NCBI RefSeq assembly: GCF_040750395.1
Contig: NZ_JBFLVD010000010.1
Location: 62,001-126,000, forward strand
Origin: Scandinavium sp002470465
Lineage (GTDB): Bacteria; Pseudomonadota; Gammaproteobacteria; Enterobacterales; Enterobacteriaceae
Direction: 5' to 3'
DNA: 64,000 bases
In this document: piece by piece, positions 50,908-59,529 of the stretch
How the letters are laid out: the number at the start of each line of letters is the position of its first letter
Position numbering within the stretch: the first letter of the stretch is position 1
Position numbers and translations under genes: made by a program
Notes under the pieces: model-generated
The model's input: the letters and a program-made list of their open reading frames with translations, nothing else
Databases searched by the model: none
Told to the model about the DNA's origin: nothing

Positions 50908-51630
50908 ATGGCCTGGTTCTCACGCTTACTGGCGGACATCCCCGGCATTCGCCATGCCTTCCTCGACGTTCACGAATCTGCCGTTTTCGACAAATCCCGA
51001 CTGGTGGATATCAAACAGGTTCACGGGGCTGATATTCTTCATTTGCCTGAAACGCCTGCACAAAGACCGCAGGTGGACGGAGTACTGACTTCCCTCACTG
51101 GCCAGTCGATCGGTATCGTGACTGCCGACTGTATACCCGTGCTGATGGCGTCCCGGGACGGGCGTTGGATTGCCGGGCTGCATGCCGGATGGCGCGGGGC
51201 AGCGCAAGGCATTTTGCAGGAAAGCGTCAGGCGATTCAGTGCCCATGGCGTTGCTGCTGAAGATATTTTAGTGGCCACCGGGCCACATATTCGTGCCTGT
51301 TGTTATGAAGTCTCTGGCGCGTTTCGTCAGACGTTGCTGGAAACGCCGGCGGGCTATCTGGTGCGTGACTATGCTGAGCAATTATTCTCCTCATGGCCGA
51401 AAACCCCCAATCCGAACAGCCCGGCAGCACGTGAAGAGAGCAGCCTGTGGTTTGACTTATTGGCATTTTGCCAGCTGCAGTTGCTGGATGCTGGCATAAG
51501 CAGAAAACATATCGATTGTCTGGCAGCCTGTACTTATTGTCATCCTGAGATACTGGGTTCCTACCGGCGGCGGACTCATCAACCTGCAACCAAAACGCAG
51601 CAGATCTCATGGATTGAGCGTATTGGCTAA
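50908..51630 (+). CDS. YfiH/PgeF-family protein (laccase-domain multicopper-like fold)
   Basis: 240 aa from the ATG at 50908; no good ribosome binding site is seen. The three metal-site motifs of the family are intact: IKQVHGADI (His), IVTADCIPVL (Cys) and GLHAGWRGA (His), and the C-terminal CTYCHPE-YRRR is kept. Members have been called polyphenol oxidases, purine nucleoside enzymes, or the peptidoglycan editing factor PgeF. E. coli yfiH lies far away near clpB, so this is probably a second paralogue in the genome. It stands alone downstream of the amino-acid transporter genes. Confidence 0.85.
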   Translation: MAWFSRLLADIPGIRHAFLDVHESAVFDKSRLVDIKQVHGADILHLPETPAQRPQVDGVLTSLTGQSIGIVTADCIPVLMASRDGRWIAGLHAGWRGAAQGILQESVRRFSAHGVAAEDILVATGPHIRACCYEVSGAFRQTLLETPAGYLVRDYAEQLFSSWPKTPNPNSPAAREESSLWFDLLAFCQLQLLDAGISRKHIDCLAACTYCHPEILGSYRRRTHQPATKTQQISWIERIG

Positions 51631-51830
51631 TTGCAGGCAGAGCAGCGGCCCTGTTTCAGCTTGAGAAGAAGCCTGATACCACTCTGCTAATTAATTAAAA
51701 TTTAACGACAATATTTCTCAGGATTTGTTTTTCAGAATTTTCGAGCCCGATATTAGACTATTTCATCTGTTTTAAATGACGCTGTTTATATTATTCTGTG
51801 TGCGGTAATCATTTTCTGAACATGGAATGT

Positions 51831-52490
51831 ATGAATCAAGGAAGAAAAATTCGGCCCACGCTCTATCTCTTTGAGCCACGTATGTTGCTGCGTTCCGTTA
51901 TCAGCAGCGTTCTCGAGCAGCAACGCTGCAACTTTCATTCATCGCAGACGCTGGCTTATTTAATGGAAAATGTCTGTGGCGATAAGGCAAATAGCAAAAT
52001 AATACTCGCGGGCGTTGCTGGTGCGGGGCCTGCTTTACCCGATCTGCTGCGGTTTATCCGCAATGCTAAATCATTAAAAATAAAAACCGTCCTCTGGGTT
52101 CCTGCCGGATATCCGTGGATGTTCAGAGTGTTACGCGCTTTACATGCGGTAAAGGTGCTGTCGGAAGAAAATGTTGTTGATGAACTTATACCGATGCTCA
52201 ACGCTATTGATGGCGTAAATCCTTTGTTGAGCAGAAATGCTGAGTCGCCTGCTCGCTCCCGCCGTATTACGCTCACCGAACTTGAGATTTTGCTGCAATT
52301 TGCCGCCGGACTGTCGTCTAAAGAAATGGCCGATTCCCGTCAATGTAGCTACAAAACGATTTTTTCGTGGAAGCATAATATCTGTGAGGCATTAAATATC
52401 GACACTCACGCTCAATGGCTGGAAATGCTGACTGAGATTGTGCAACTATCTTCATTGTATCAGGCAGAAGAACATTATGGCGCATTATAA
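51831..52490 (+). CDS. LuxR-type regulator with degenerate receiver-like domain (first of a pair)
   Basis: 219 aa from ATG 51831; ATG 51822 is an equal candidate. The N-terminal half (TLYLFEPRMLLRSVISSVLEQ... IILAGVAGAG ... VLWVPAGYP) resembles a response-regulator fold but lacks the acidic pocket and the phosphorylated Asp. The C-terminal half is a LuxR HTH (LTELEILLQFAAGLSSKEMADSRQCSYKTIFSWKHNI, about 155-191). So it is probably not switched by a sensor kinase. It overlaps the next regulator gene by 14 bp. Targets are unknown. Confidence 0.8.
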   Translation: MNQGRKIRPTLYLFEPRMLLRSVISSVLEQQRCNFHSSQTLAYLMENVCGDKANSKIILAGVAGAGPALPDLLRFIRNAKSLKIKTVLWVPAGYPWMFRVLRALHAVKVLSEENVVDELIPMLNAIDGVNPLLSRNAESPARSRRITLTELEILLQFAAGLSSKEMADSRQCSYKTIFSWKHNICEALNIDTHAQWLEMLTEIVQLSSLYQAEEHYGAL

Positions 52491-53085
52491 TATTTTATCC
52501 CTTTCTCAACCCTCTCTTTGGTATATGGGCCTTGAGCAGGGCTTTATGCAGCTGGCACGGACTAACCCCGGCTGGACGTTTTCAATGACCAGCAAAGCGG
52601 TGGAGAGCGACTCAAAGCCAAATCTTTATCTGCTGGATTTGACCACTGAACAAGAGGGGGTCCCGGAGTCTGTTCACCTTTCAGGCACGCGAGTACTGGC
52701 GTTGGTGCATGCGTCACAGCGCCGGATGATAAAAACGCTGCTCCAGACAAGCCGCTGTTCGGTTCTCTGTGTGGATGAATACCACTGTAATTTCCGCGAG
52801 ATTGTGGAGGCCAGCGCACGAAATAAGCGCTTCCTGAGCCCGCTTATTCGCGAAATTTCGCGCCTGGCGCCTGCGCCTGCAAGCACGGTGGCTCTGACCG
52901 AGACGGAAAGCAAGATCCTCGACTATATCCGCGAAGGGAAAAATGGGGTGGAAATATCCCAGGCTCTGTTCCGTAGTCAGAAGACTATCAGCAGCCACAA
53001 GCGCAATATTATGCGCAAGTTCGGCGTCAGAAACGACCTGGCGCTCAGGCAAAAATTACGGCGTCTGTCCGAGGAAGCGGCATAA
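52477..53085 (+). CDS. LuxR-type regulator (second of a pair)
   Basis: 202 aa from MAHYNILSLSQPSLWYMG. The C-terminal HTH (LTETESKILDYIREGKNGVEISQALFRSQKTISSHKRNIMRKFGV, about 136-180) is a clear LuxR/FixJ type. The N-terminal half is receiver-like: YLLDL keeps an Asp at about residue 45, but the acidic pair near the N-terminus is missing. A 14-bp overlap with the gene before it points to co-translation, and the two may form a heterodimer. It is the last accessory gene before the tRNA cluster. Confidence 0.82.
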   Translation: MAHYNILSLSQPSLWYMGLEQGFMQLARTNPGWTFSMTSKAVESDSKPNLYLLDLTTEQEGVPESVHLSGTRVLALVHASQRRMIKTLLQTSRCSVLCVDEYHCNFREIVEASARNKRFLSPLIREISRLAPAPASTVALTETESKILDYIREGKNGVEISQALFRSQKTISSHKRNIMRKFGVRNDLALRQKLRRLSEEAA

Positions 53086-53187
53086 GACTTAAATCGTCAA
53101 CACTGCGAAGTTTTTATTGGCGTTAGATCAGGAGCAAACGGAACTGGAAGGACAAAAATCCAGGGAGAGAAGAGATGTCATACAGAA

Positions 53188-53264
53188 TGGTGCGTCCGAG
53201 TGGACTCGAACCACCGACCCCCACCATGTCAAGGTGGTGCTCTAACCAACTGAGCTACGGACGC
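53188..53264 (-). tRNA. tRNA-Val(GAC), third copy
   Basis: 77 bases with encoded CCA. The anticodon stem CCACC / GGTGG encloses TTGACAT with anticodon GAC. It is identical, base for base, to the copy at 53360-53436, so it is an extra copy beyond the valV-valW pair of E. coli. It lies 16 bp from the middle gene. Confidence 0.97.
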
Positions 53265-53280
53265 ACATAGAGAAAAGCAA

Positions 53281-53357
53281 TGGTGCGTTCAATTGGACTC
53301 GAACCAACGACCCCCACCATGTCAAGGTGGTGCTCTAACCAACTGAGCTATGAACGC
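53281..53357 (-). tRNA. valW: tRNA-Val(GAC), valW type
   Basis: 77 bases with encoded CCA and anticodon GAC. The acceptor stem is GCGTTCA / TGAACGC, different from its two neighbours, with matching compensatory changes in the T arm. This is the valW form of E. coli. Confidence 0.97.
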
Positions 53358-53359
53358 AA

Positions 53360-53436
53360 TGGTGCGTCCGAGTGGACTCGAACCACCGACCCCCACCATG
53401 TCAAGGTGGTGCTCTAACCAACTGAGCTACGGACGC
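53360..53436 (-). tRNA. valV: tRNA-Val(GAC), valV type
   Basis: 77 bases with encoded CCA, acceptor stem GCGTCCG / CGGACGC and anticodon GAC. It is first in the transcript; TAATAT at about 53452-53457 on the minus strand with a GC-rich discriminator is a likely -10. Only 2 bp separate it from the middle gene. Confidence 0.97.
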
Positions 53437-53574
53437 ACAACGGGGACGAATATTAGCGGCAGGGAGGGGAAGTGGCAAGAGGCAATTGCCACTTTTCTTT
53501 CTGATTTCACGCGATTGCGGAAACAGTGCGCAAACTGTCGAGAAAGCAGCCGCCGTGAGGCGGCTGAGAGAGGA

Positions 53575-54948
53575 TTAGCGTGCGGCGCGCGCCAGAATGA
53601 TTGCCGAAGGCTGGCGCTGGAGGAAGCGCATCCGCAGCATCATTAACACAGCCGCTGAGGTCAGGCCGATAATAAAGCCCATCCAGAAACCGGCAGGGCC
53701 CAGCCGGGGCACGACGATATCCGTCAGCGCCAGCACATAGCCGCTCGGCAGGCCGAGTACCCAATAAGCAGTGAAAGTAATGAAGAAGATCGAGCGTGTG
53801 TCTTTGTAGCCGCGCAGGATCCCACTGCCAATGACCTGGATGGAGTCTGAAATCTGATACACCGCCGCCAGCAGCATCAGTTGAGAGGCCAGGGTAACAA
53901 CTTCAGGATTATCGTTGTAGAGCAGGGCGATATGTTCGCGCAGCGTCACCGTGAAGATCGCAGTGATGACAGCCATGCAGACGCCAACGCCAAGCCCGGT
54001 ACGGGCGGCGGTTTGTGCATCAAGCGTTGAACCCTGACCGAGACGAAAGCCAACACGGATGGTTACGGCGGCGGCCAACGACATCGGCAGAACGAACATT
54101 AGCGAGCTGAAGTTGAGGGCGATCTGGTGCCCCGCAACGTCGATAATACCCAAAGGTGAGACCAGAAGCGCGACCACGGCAAACAGCGTCACCTCGAAAA
54201 ACAGCGCCAGCGCGATAGGCAGGCCGAGCTGCACCAGACGTTTCATTATCGCATAATCTGGTTTACCGAAGCCTTCGTGAGTGCGGATATCGCGCATAGA
54301 TCGCGCGCGCTTCACGTACGACACCATCGCAAAGAACATCACCCAGTAAACGGAAGCCGTCGCCACGCCGCAGCCGACGCCGCCGAGTTCGGGCATGCCG
54401 AAATGACCGTAAATAAAGATATAGTTCACCGGGATGTTCACCAGCAGGCCAATAAAACCCATCACCATGCCCGGTTTTGTTTTCGCCAGTCCTTCGCACT
54501 GGTTACGGCAAACCTGGAAGAACAGATAGCCCGGCACGCCCCACAACAACGCACGCAGGTAGCCAACGGCTTTATTCGCCAGTTCAGGATCGATGTTATG
54601 CATGGCATGAATGATGTAACCAGCATTCCATAGCACGATCATGACCAGTACGCTGACGAAACCGGCCAGCCAGAACCCCTGACGAACCTGATAGCCGATA
54701 CGATCGCGGCGGCCGGAACCGTTCAGTTGCGCAATGACGGGCGTCAACGCCAGCAGCAGGCCGTGACCAAACAGAATGGCTGGCAGCCAGATAGAGGTGC
54801 CGATGGCGACGGCGGCCATATCGGTAGCACTGTAGCCACCCGCCATGACCGTATCGACGAAGCCCATTGCGGTCTGAGCGACCTGGGCAAGGATGACCGG
54901 TATTGCCAGCGCGAGAAGCTGGCGCGCTTCAGTGACGTACTTTTGCAC
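53575..54948 (-). CDS. mdtK: MATE-family multidrug efflux pump MdtK
   Basis: 457 aa, as in E. coli (NorM/YdhE), from a GTG start with AAGG upstream. Twelve membrane segments in two MATE halves: VILAQVAQTAMGFVDTVMAGGYSATDMAAVAIGTSIWLP (about 18-56) and the second-half GHQIALNFSSLMFVLPMSLAAAVTIRVG. It exports cationic drugs such as norfloxacin in exchange for Na+ or H+. It is divergent from ribE by 235 bp, a gap in which I see no clear riboswitch. Confidence 0.96.
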   Translation of the reverse strand: MQKYVTEARQLLALAIPVILAQVAQTAMGFVDTVMAGGYSATDMAAVAIGTSIWLPAILFGHGLLLALTPVIAQLNGSGRRDRIGYQVRQGFWLAGFVSVLVMIVLWNAGYIIHAMHNIDPELANKAVGYLRALLWGVPGYLFFQVCRNQCEGLAKTKPGMVMGFIGLLVNIPVNYIFIYGHFGMPELGGVGCGVATASVYWVMFFAMVSYVKRARSMRDIRTHEGFGKPDYAIMKRLVQLGLPIALALFFEVTLFAVVALLVSPLGIIDVAGHQIALNFSSLMFVLPMSLAAAVTIRVGFRLGQGSTLDAQTAARTGLGVGVCMAVITAIFTVTLREHIALLYNDNPEVVTLASQLMLLAAVYQISDSIQVIGSGILRGYKDTRSIFFITFTAYWVLGLPSGYVLALTDIVVPRLGPAGFWMGFIIGLTSAAVLMMLRMRFLQRQPSAIILARAAR

Positions 54949-55183
54949 GTGAGTACCTTTTTATATTGTTATTGTTGAAGAGACTAAAAAAGCCGCCGTA
55001 ACTGGCAGCAAGAAGAAAGAGCAGGGGAATTTTCGAATATATTGTAGCGACTCATAGCCATTAAGCCAGTCAAAAAATGGCAGTAAGTGCCCTCTGACTG
55101 GCAAGGCCGAAATGCAACTGTTATTGTGCGGGATATAAAAGGCGGTGATGATTTCCGTCCTCGTAGATACAGGAGCTTAAGGC

Positions 55184-55825
55184 ATGTTTACTGGTATCGT
55201 TCAGGGCACAGCGAAAGTGGTGTCCATCGATGAAAAACCAAATTTTCGTACCCATATCGTTGAAATGCCAGCACATATGCTTGATGGCATTGAAACTGGC
55301 GCGTCCATTGCCCACAACGGCTGCTGCCTGACGGTTACCGAAATCAACGGTGATCGAATCAGCTTTGACCTGATGAAAGAGACGCTGCGCATTACCAATC
55401 TTGGCGAGCTCAAAGAGGGCGATGTGGTGAACGTGGAGCGCGCCGCACGCTTTAATGATGAAATCGGCGGTCATTTAATGTCCGGCCACATCATGACGAC
55501 CGCGGACGTGGCAAAAATCCTGACCTCTGAGAATAACCGTCAGATCTGGTTTAAGGTTCAGGACTCGTCTCTGATGAAATATATTCTCTATAAAGGGTTT
55601 ATTGGTATCGATGGCATCAGCCTGACGGTGGGTGAAGTGACATCCACACGCTTCTGCGTTCACCTGATCCCGGAAACGCTTCAACGCACAACGCTTGGCA
55701 AGAAGAAGCTGGGCGAGAAGGTCAATATTGAGATTGACCCGCAAACTCAGGCGGTCGTCGATACGGTTGAACGGGTGCTGGCGGCGAAAGAGGCCGCAGC
55801 GAAACCAGCAGTCAGCGCAGAATAA
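55184..55825 (+). CDS. ribE: Riboflavin synthase alpha chain
   Basis: 213 aa, the normal length, starting MFTGIVQGTAKVVSI. Two repeated lumazine-binding domains: MFTGIVQ...SIAHNGCCLTV (about 1-50) and GHIMTTADV...GIDGISLTVGEV (about 98-150). It turns two 6,7-dimethyl-8-ribityllumazine molecules into riboflavin. AGGAG lies 13 bases before the ATG. It shares a terminator with cfa, which converges on it. Also called ribC in older E. coli literature. Confidence 0.97.
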   Translation: MFTGIVQGTAKVVSIDEKPNFRTHIVEMPAHMLDGIETGASIAHNGCCLTVTEINGDRISFDLMKETLRITNLGELKEGDVVNVERAARFNDEIGGHLMSGHIMTTADVAKILTSENNRQIWFKVQDSSLMKYILYKGFIGIDGISLTVGEVTSTRFCVHLIPETLQRTTLGKKKLGEKVNIEIDPQTQAVVDTVERVLAAKEAAAKPAVSAE

Positions 55826-55832
55826 TAAAAGA

Positions 55833-55858
55833 AAACCCCGGCGAGCCGGGGTTTATTT
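55833..55858. terminator. Bidirectional terminator between ribE and cfa
   Basis: A 10-bp perfect stem AAACCCCGGC / GCCGGGGTTT around GA, with A-rich sequence on the left and T-rich on the right. Confidence 0.92.
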
Positions 55859-57006
55859 TAACGTGCGACGCGTAAACCGCCTTCAGTTCCGCGCGTGAAC
55901 ACCACCTGCCAGAGCTGAATGTCACGGGCGCGAAATGCACCGGCGCAGGCGTTCAAATAATACGAGAACATGCGTTTAAATCGCTCTGAATAGTTGTCCG
56001 CAATGTCTGGCCAGCTCTTCTGGAAACGATCGTGCCAGGCCATCAGCGTGGTATCGTAGTCGGCACCAAAGTTATGCCAGTCTTCCATTATAAAATGCGG
56101 TTCGCTGGCGCAGGCAATCTGGCGTACGGAGGGCAGACAGCCGTTCGGGAAGATATACTTGTTGATCCAGGGATCAACGTTGTTGTCCGTTTTCTTCGAG
56201 CCGATTGTATGCAGCAGGAACAGGCCATCCGGCTTCAGGTTTCTGTCAACGACGTCAAAATAGGTGGCGTAGTTTTTTGGTCCGACGTGCTCGAACATGC
56301 CGACAGAGACGATGCGGTCGAATTGATCCTGCAAATCCCGATAGTCCTGCAACAGGATTTGCACGTCCAGCCCTTCACAGCGCGCCTGTGCCATTTTCTG
56401 CTGCTCCGCAGAAATGGTCACGCCAACCACGCTGACCCCGTAATTTTTCGCCATGTAATACGCCAGCCCACCCCAGCCGCAGCCGATGTCCAGCACCCGC
56501 ATGCCCGGCTGTAGCTGCAGTTTCTGACAGATAAGATCCAGCTTTGCCTGTTGCGCCTGTTCGAGCGTTTCGGCGTCTTTCCAGTAAGCGCAGGAATACT
56601 GCATAAAAGGGTCGAGCATGCGGCTGAATAAATCATTGCCTAAATCGTAATGCTCTTTACCGACTATCCAGGCGCGCTTCTTACTTTGCAGATTGAGCAG
56701 GCGGGCGCCTGCGATGCGGAGTGTGTCTTTTAAATGGTGGGGGAGCTGGCTTTCGAGCCCGGCGCGTAACACCTGATGGAAAAACACATCCAGCCGTTCG
56801 CATTCCCACCAGCCATCCATATAGCTTTCGCCTAATCCCAGTGACCCTTCCTGCAGCACGCGTTTAAAGAACAGGGGATTATTGACCCGGATGTCTGCGG
56901 GTGCGGAACCATTGATCCTGATGCCCGCCCGGCTCAGCAGTTCGCTGACGATACGGGACCAGTCATCATTGGGTACGCTTACTTCTTCTATACACGATGA
57001 ACTCAT
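55858..57006 (-). CDS. cfa: Cyclopropane-fatty-acyl-phospholipid synthase
   Basis: 382 aa, as in E. coli. It transfers a methylene from S-adenosylmethionine to unsaturated acyl chains of membrane phospholipids, mostly in stationary phase. The SAM motif is MRVLDIGCGWGGLAYYMAK (about 169-187) and the family blocks KEHYDLGNDLF, QYSCAYW and FEHVGPKNYATYF with the bicarbonate-binding residues are present. The 299-bp upstream region is the place of its long leader. In E. coli that leader is targeted by RydC and a sigma-S promoter; I could not place either here. Confidence 0.97.
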   Translation of the reverse strand: MSSSCIEEVSVPNDDWSRIVSELLSRAGIRINGSAPADIRVNNPLFFKRVLQEGSLGLGESYMDGWWECERLDVFFHQVLRAGLESQLPHHLKDTLRIAGARLLNLQSKKRAWIVGKEHYDLGNDLFSRMLDPFMQYSCAYWKDAETLEQAQQAKLDLICQKLQLQPGMRVLDIGCGWGGLAYYMAKNYGVSVVGVTISAEQQKMAQARCEGLDVQILLQDYRDLQDQFDRIVSVGMFEHVGPKNYATYFDVVDRNLKPDGLFLLHTIGSKKTDNNVDPWINKYIFPNGCLPSVRQIACASEPHFIMEDWHNFGADYDTTLMAWHDRFQKSWPDIADNYSERFKRMFSYYLNACAGAFRARDIQLWQVVFTRGTEGGLRVAR

Positions 57007-57305
57007 AGCTTCTCCATCACGCGGCTTGTGATCAGAACCTTAAAACAGCGTAGACGCTTTTTGGGTTATGTGAGAACTCTCACGAAAGTTCCGTGAGTCT
57101 GCTATCCGACGTAGAACAGAGGAAGGGAGATATCCCTTGCCGAAAGGCCTTCCGTGGTGAATGGAGGGAAATCCGTTCCCTCGTTAATCGCTAATTTTTA
57201 TCGTATTTATGTAATACCGGTCTCAGTATAGGCCGCAAAAATGTCAGGTTCAATAAAAAATGTTAGCAAACTAATGACCGAATTATTACATAATTGCTAA
57301 CGTCA

Positions 57306-58487
57306 TTATGCGTGAGATTCTTCGGCCACTTTGTCATTCGCCGTGGCCTGCATCCGGTAGCCTAGGGCCGCCAGTACGACCGTCGCAAGCATTACGCTGG
57401 TCGTGGTCAACAGCGGAGTGGCAATCAGTGTCGAGACCACCAGGCTTGCGAGGAAGCACAGCCCCAGCTGCAGCGTATTTTGCAGCGCTGCCGCGCGACC
57501 AGTCGCCTGCGGGAACGGACGCAACGCCTGCGCCACGACAATCGGATAGATTGCGCCGTTCGCCATCGCCATAAGGCAGAAGGGGATGAGCAAGGCGGTC
57601 AGCGAGCTGCCAGCGGTGAGACCGACGGCAAAGGTGCCAGCGACGCTCAGGGCAAAGGCCATCAGCAACCACGGAAGCATCTGCTGACCTTGCCATTTTT
57701 GTAGCGCCGCGCGACAGCCATAACCACCTACCAGGAAAGCGATAGTCTGTGGAACGTAGCTCAGGCCGATCACCGTCGGGCCGTAGCCCATTGCATTCAG
57801 AATGAACGGTGATCCGGTAAGCCAGGCGAAGAAGCTGGCGGAGCAGGCGGCATAAATGAGTACGTTACCGCGATAATCCTGCGAGCGCAGCAGGGCCATA
57901 AAGGTCAGCGGCTTTTCTTCTTGATGGAATTCCCGGGCCGGTTTTTTCAGGCGCAGGGCCGGGATCATCAGCAGGAGCGTAATCCCGAACAGCGTCGCGA
58001 AGATGGCCTGCCATTCGAAGTGATGCAGGATCCAACTGCCCAGCAGCGGCGCCAGCGCCGGAGAAAGCCCCACCAGCGGCATGATGGTGGCGAAAATTCG
58101 GTTGGTACGCTGGGCTGGGTAATAATCGGTGACCATTGCCTGCCAGGTAACGGCTGCGGCGCATACGCCAACGGCCTGCACAAAGCGCAGCACCAGCAGC
58201 AGCGTGGCATCGCGTACCCACAGCATGCCGATACAGCCGACAGCGAAGATGGCAAGGCCGATTAGCAGCACGGGTTTCCGTCCGTAGCGATCGGAAAGCG
58301 GCCCCCACAGCAACTGAGCGAAAGCAAAACCGGCCAGGAACAGACTCAGGCTTGCGCTAACGGCGGCTGCAGGGGTTTGTAAATCATTCTGAATCGCGGC
58401 AAAAGCGGGCAGATACATGTCGGTTGCCAAAAAACCGAGCACGCTTAAGCCCCCCAGCCAGCATAAAAATCCTTTCCCAGGTTGCAT
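57306..58487 (-). CDS. punC: MFS purine nucleoside transporter PunC (YdhC)
   Basis: 393 aa from MQPGKGFLCWLGGLS; starts one codon or six codons earlier are possible, but AGAAAGAG is best placed for this one or the ATG just before it. Twelve membrane segments, DHA1 type, with GPLSDRYGRKPVLLIGL (about 62-78) as the MFS loop 2-3 motif. In E. coli PunC exports or imports purine nucleosides such as adenosine and is activated by PunR, encoded divergently. It ends 299 bp before the cfa start. Confidence 0.93.
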   Translation of the reverse strand: MQPGKGFLCWLGGLSVLGFLATDMYLPAFAAIQNDLQTPAAAVSASLSLFLAGFAFAQLLWGPLSDRYGRKPVLLIGLAIFAVGCIGMLWVRDATLLLVLRFVQAVGVCAAAVTWQAMVTDYYPAQRTNRIFATIMPLVGLSPALAPLLGSWILHHFEWQAIFATLFGITLLLMIPALRLKKPAREFHQEEKPLTFMALLRSQDYRGNVLIYAACSASFFAWLTGSPFILNAMGYGPTVIGLSYVPQTIAFLVGGYGCRAALQKWQGQQMLPWLLMAFALSVAGTFAVGLTAGSSLTALLIPFCLMAMANGAIYPIVVAQALRPFPQATGRAAALQNTLQLGLCFLASLVVSTLIATPLLTTTSVMLATVVLAALGYRMQATANDKVAEESHA

Positions 58488-58600
58488 CATCTTTCTCTTT
58501 CTCATTGCAGGTGTACCAGGCTGCTGAGTGTAGGGAGTGCAACTTCGCTTGTGAAACGCTAATATTTGTCTGGTGAATTCAAAATTTTTGCAGGCAGAAA

Positions 58601-59512
58601 ATGTGGTCTGAATATTCCCTTGAAGTGGTGGATGCGGTCGCCCGCAACGGAAGCTTTAGCGCGGCAGCGCAGGAGCTGCACCGCGTGCCTTCAGCGGTAA
58701 GCTACACCGTGCGTCAGCTCGAAGAATGGCTGGCAGTGCCGCTGTTTGAACGACGTCATCGCGACGTGGAGCTCACCCCCGCTGGCGTCTGGTTTTTGAA
58801 GGAAGGGCGGTCTGTTATCAAAAAAATGCAGATCACCCGTCAGCAGTGCCAACAGATCGCTAACGGATGGCGTGGCAATCTGGCCATTGCCGTGGATAAC
58901 ATCGTGCGCCCGGAGCGTACCCGGCAGCTGATTGTCGATTTCTACCGTCATTTCCAGGACGTGGAGCTGTGCGTTTTCCAGGAAGTGTTCAACGGCGTCT
59001 GGGATGCACTGTCGGACGGGCGAGTTGAGCTGGCGATCGGGGCAACGCAGGCGATTCCGGTCGGTGGACGCTATGCGTTTCGCGATATGGGCATGCTGAG
59101 CTGGAGCTGCGTGGTGTCGAATCAACATCCTCTGGCTCAAATGCCGGGACCGCTGAGCGACGAGGTGTTGCGCAACTGGCCTTCTCTGGTGCGCGAGGAT
59201 ACCTCCCGCTCTTTGCCTAAGCGCATCACCTGGCTGCTGGATAATCAGAAGCGTATCGTGGTGCCGGACTGGGAATCTTCTGCAACGTGCCTTTCGGCAG
59301 GGCTGTGCGCCGGAATGGTGCCAACGCATTTTGCACGGCCTTACATCGATAGCGGCGAGTGGGTGGCATTGGATCTTGAGAACCCGTTCCCGGATGCGGC
59401 ATGCTGCCTGACGTGGCAGCAAAATGATATGTCCCCGGCCCTGAGCTGGCTGCTGGAGTATCTTGGGGACAGCGAAACGCTAAATAAAGAGTGGCTGCAG
59501 GAGCCGGATTGA
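58601..59512 (+). CDS. punR: LysR-type regulator PunR (YdhB)
   Basis: 303 aa. The N-terminal winged HTH MWSEYSLEVVDAVARNGSFSAAAQELHRVPSAVSYTVRQLE (about 1-41) and a LysR substrate-binding domain are present. PunR activates the divergent punC in E. coli in response to purine nucleosides. The genes are 113 bp apart. Its end carries half of a terminator hairpin. Confidence 0.93.
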   Translation: MWSEYSLEVVDAVARNGSFSAAAQELHRVPSAVSYTVRQLEEWLAVPLFERRHRDVELTPAGVWFLKEGRSVIKKMQITRQQCQQIANGWRGNLAIAVDNIVRPERTRQLIVDFYRHFQDVELCVFQEVFNGVWDALSDGRVELAIGATQAIPVGGRYAFRDMGMLSWSCVVSNQHPLAQMPGPLSDEVLRNWPSLVREDTSRSLPKRITWLLDNQKRIVVPDWESSATCLSAGLCAGMVPTHFARPYIDSGEWVALDLENPFPDAACCLTWQQNDMSPALSWLLEYLGDSETLNKEWLQEPD

Positions 59513-59520
59513 CCGGCTCC
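59500..59520. terminator. Hairpin between convergent punR and purR
   Basis: GGAGCCGG / CCGGCTCC with loop ATTGA, overlapping the punR stop. It lacks a T tract. Confidence 0.55.
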
Positions 59521-59529
59521 GCACAGAGA

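Noticed and set aside
54949..55183. FMN riboswitch ahead of ribE
   Set aside because: I looked for the conserved RFN core in the mdtK-ribE gap and did not see it; in enterobacteria that element sits before ribB.
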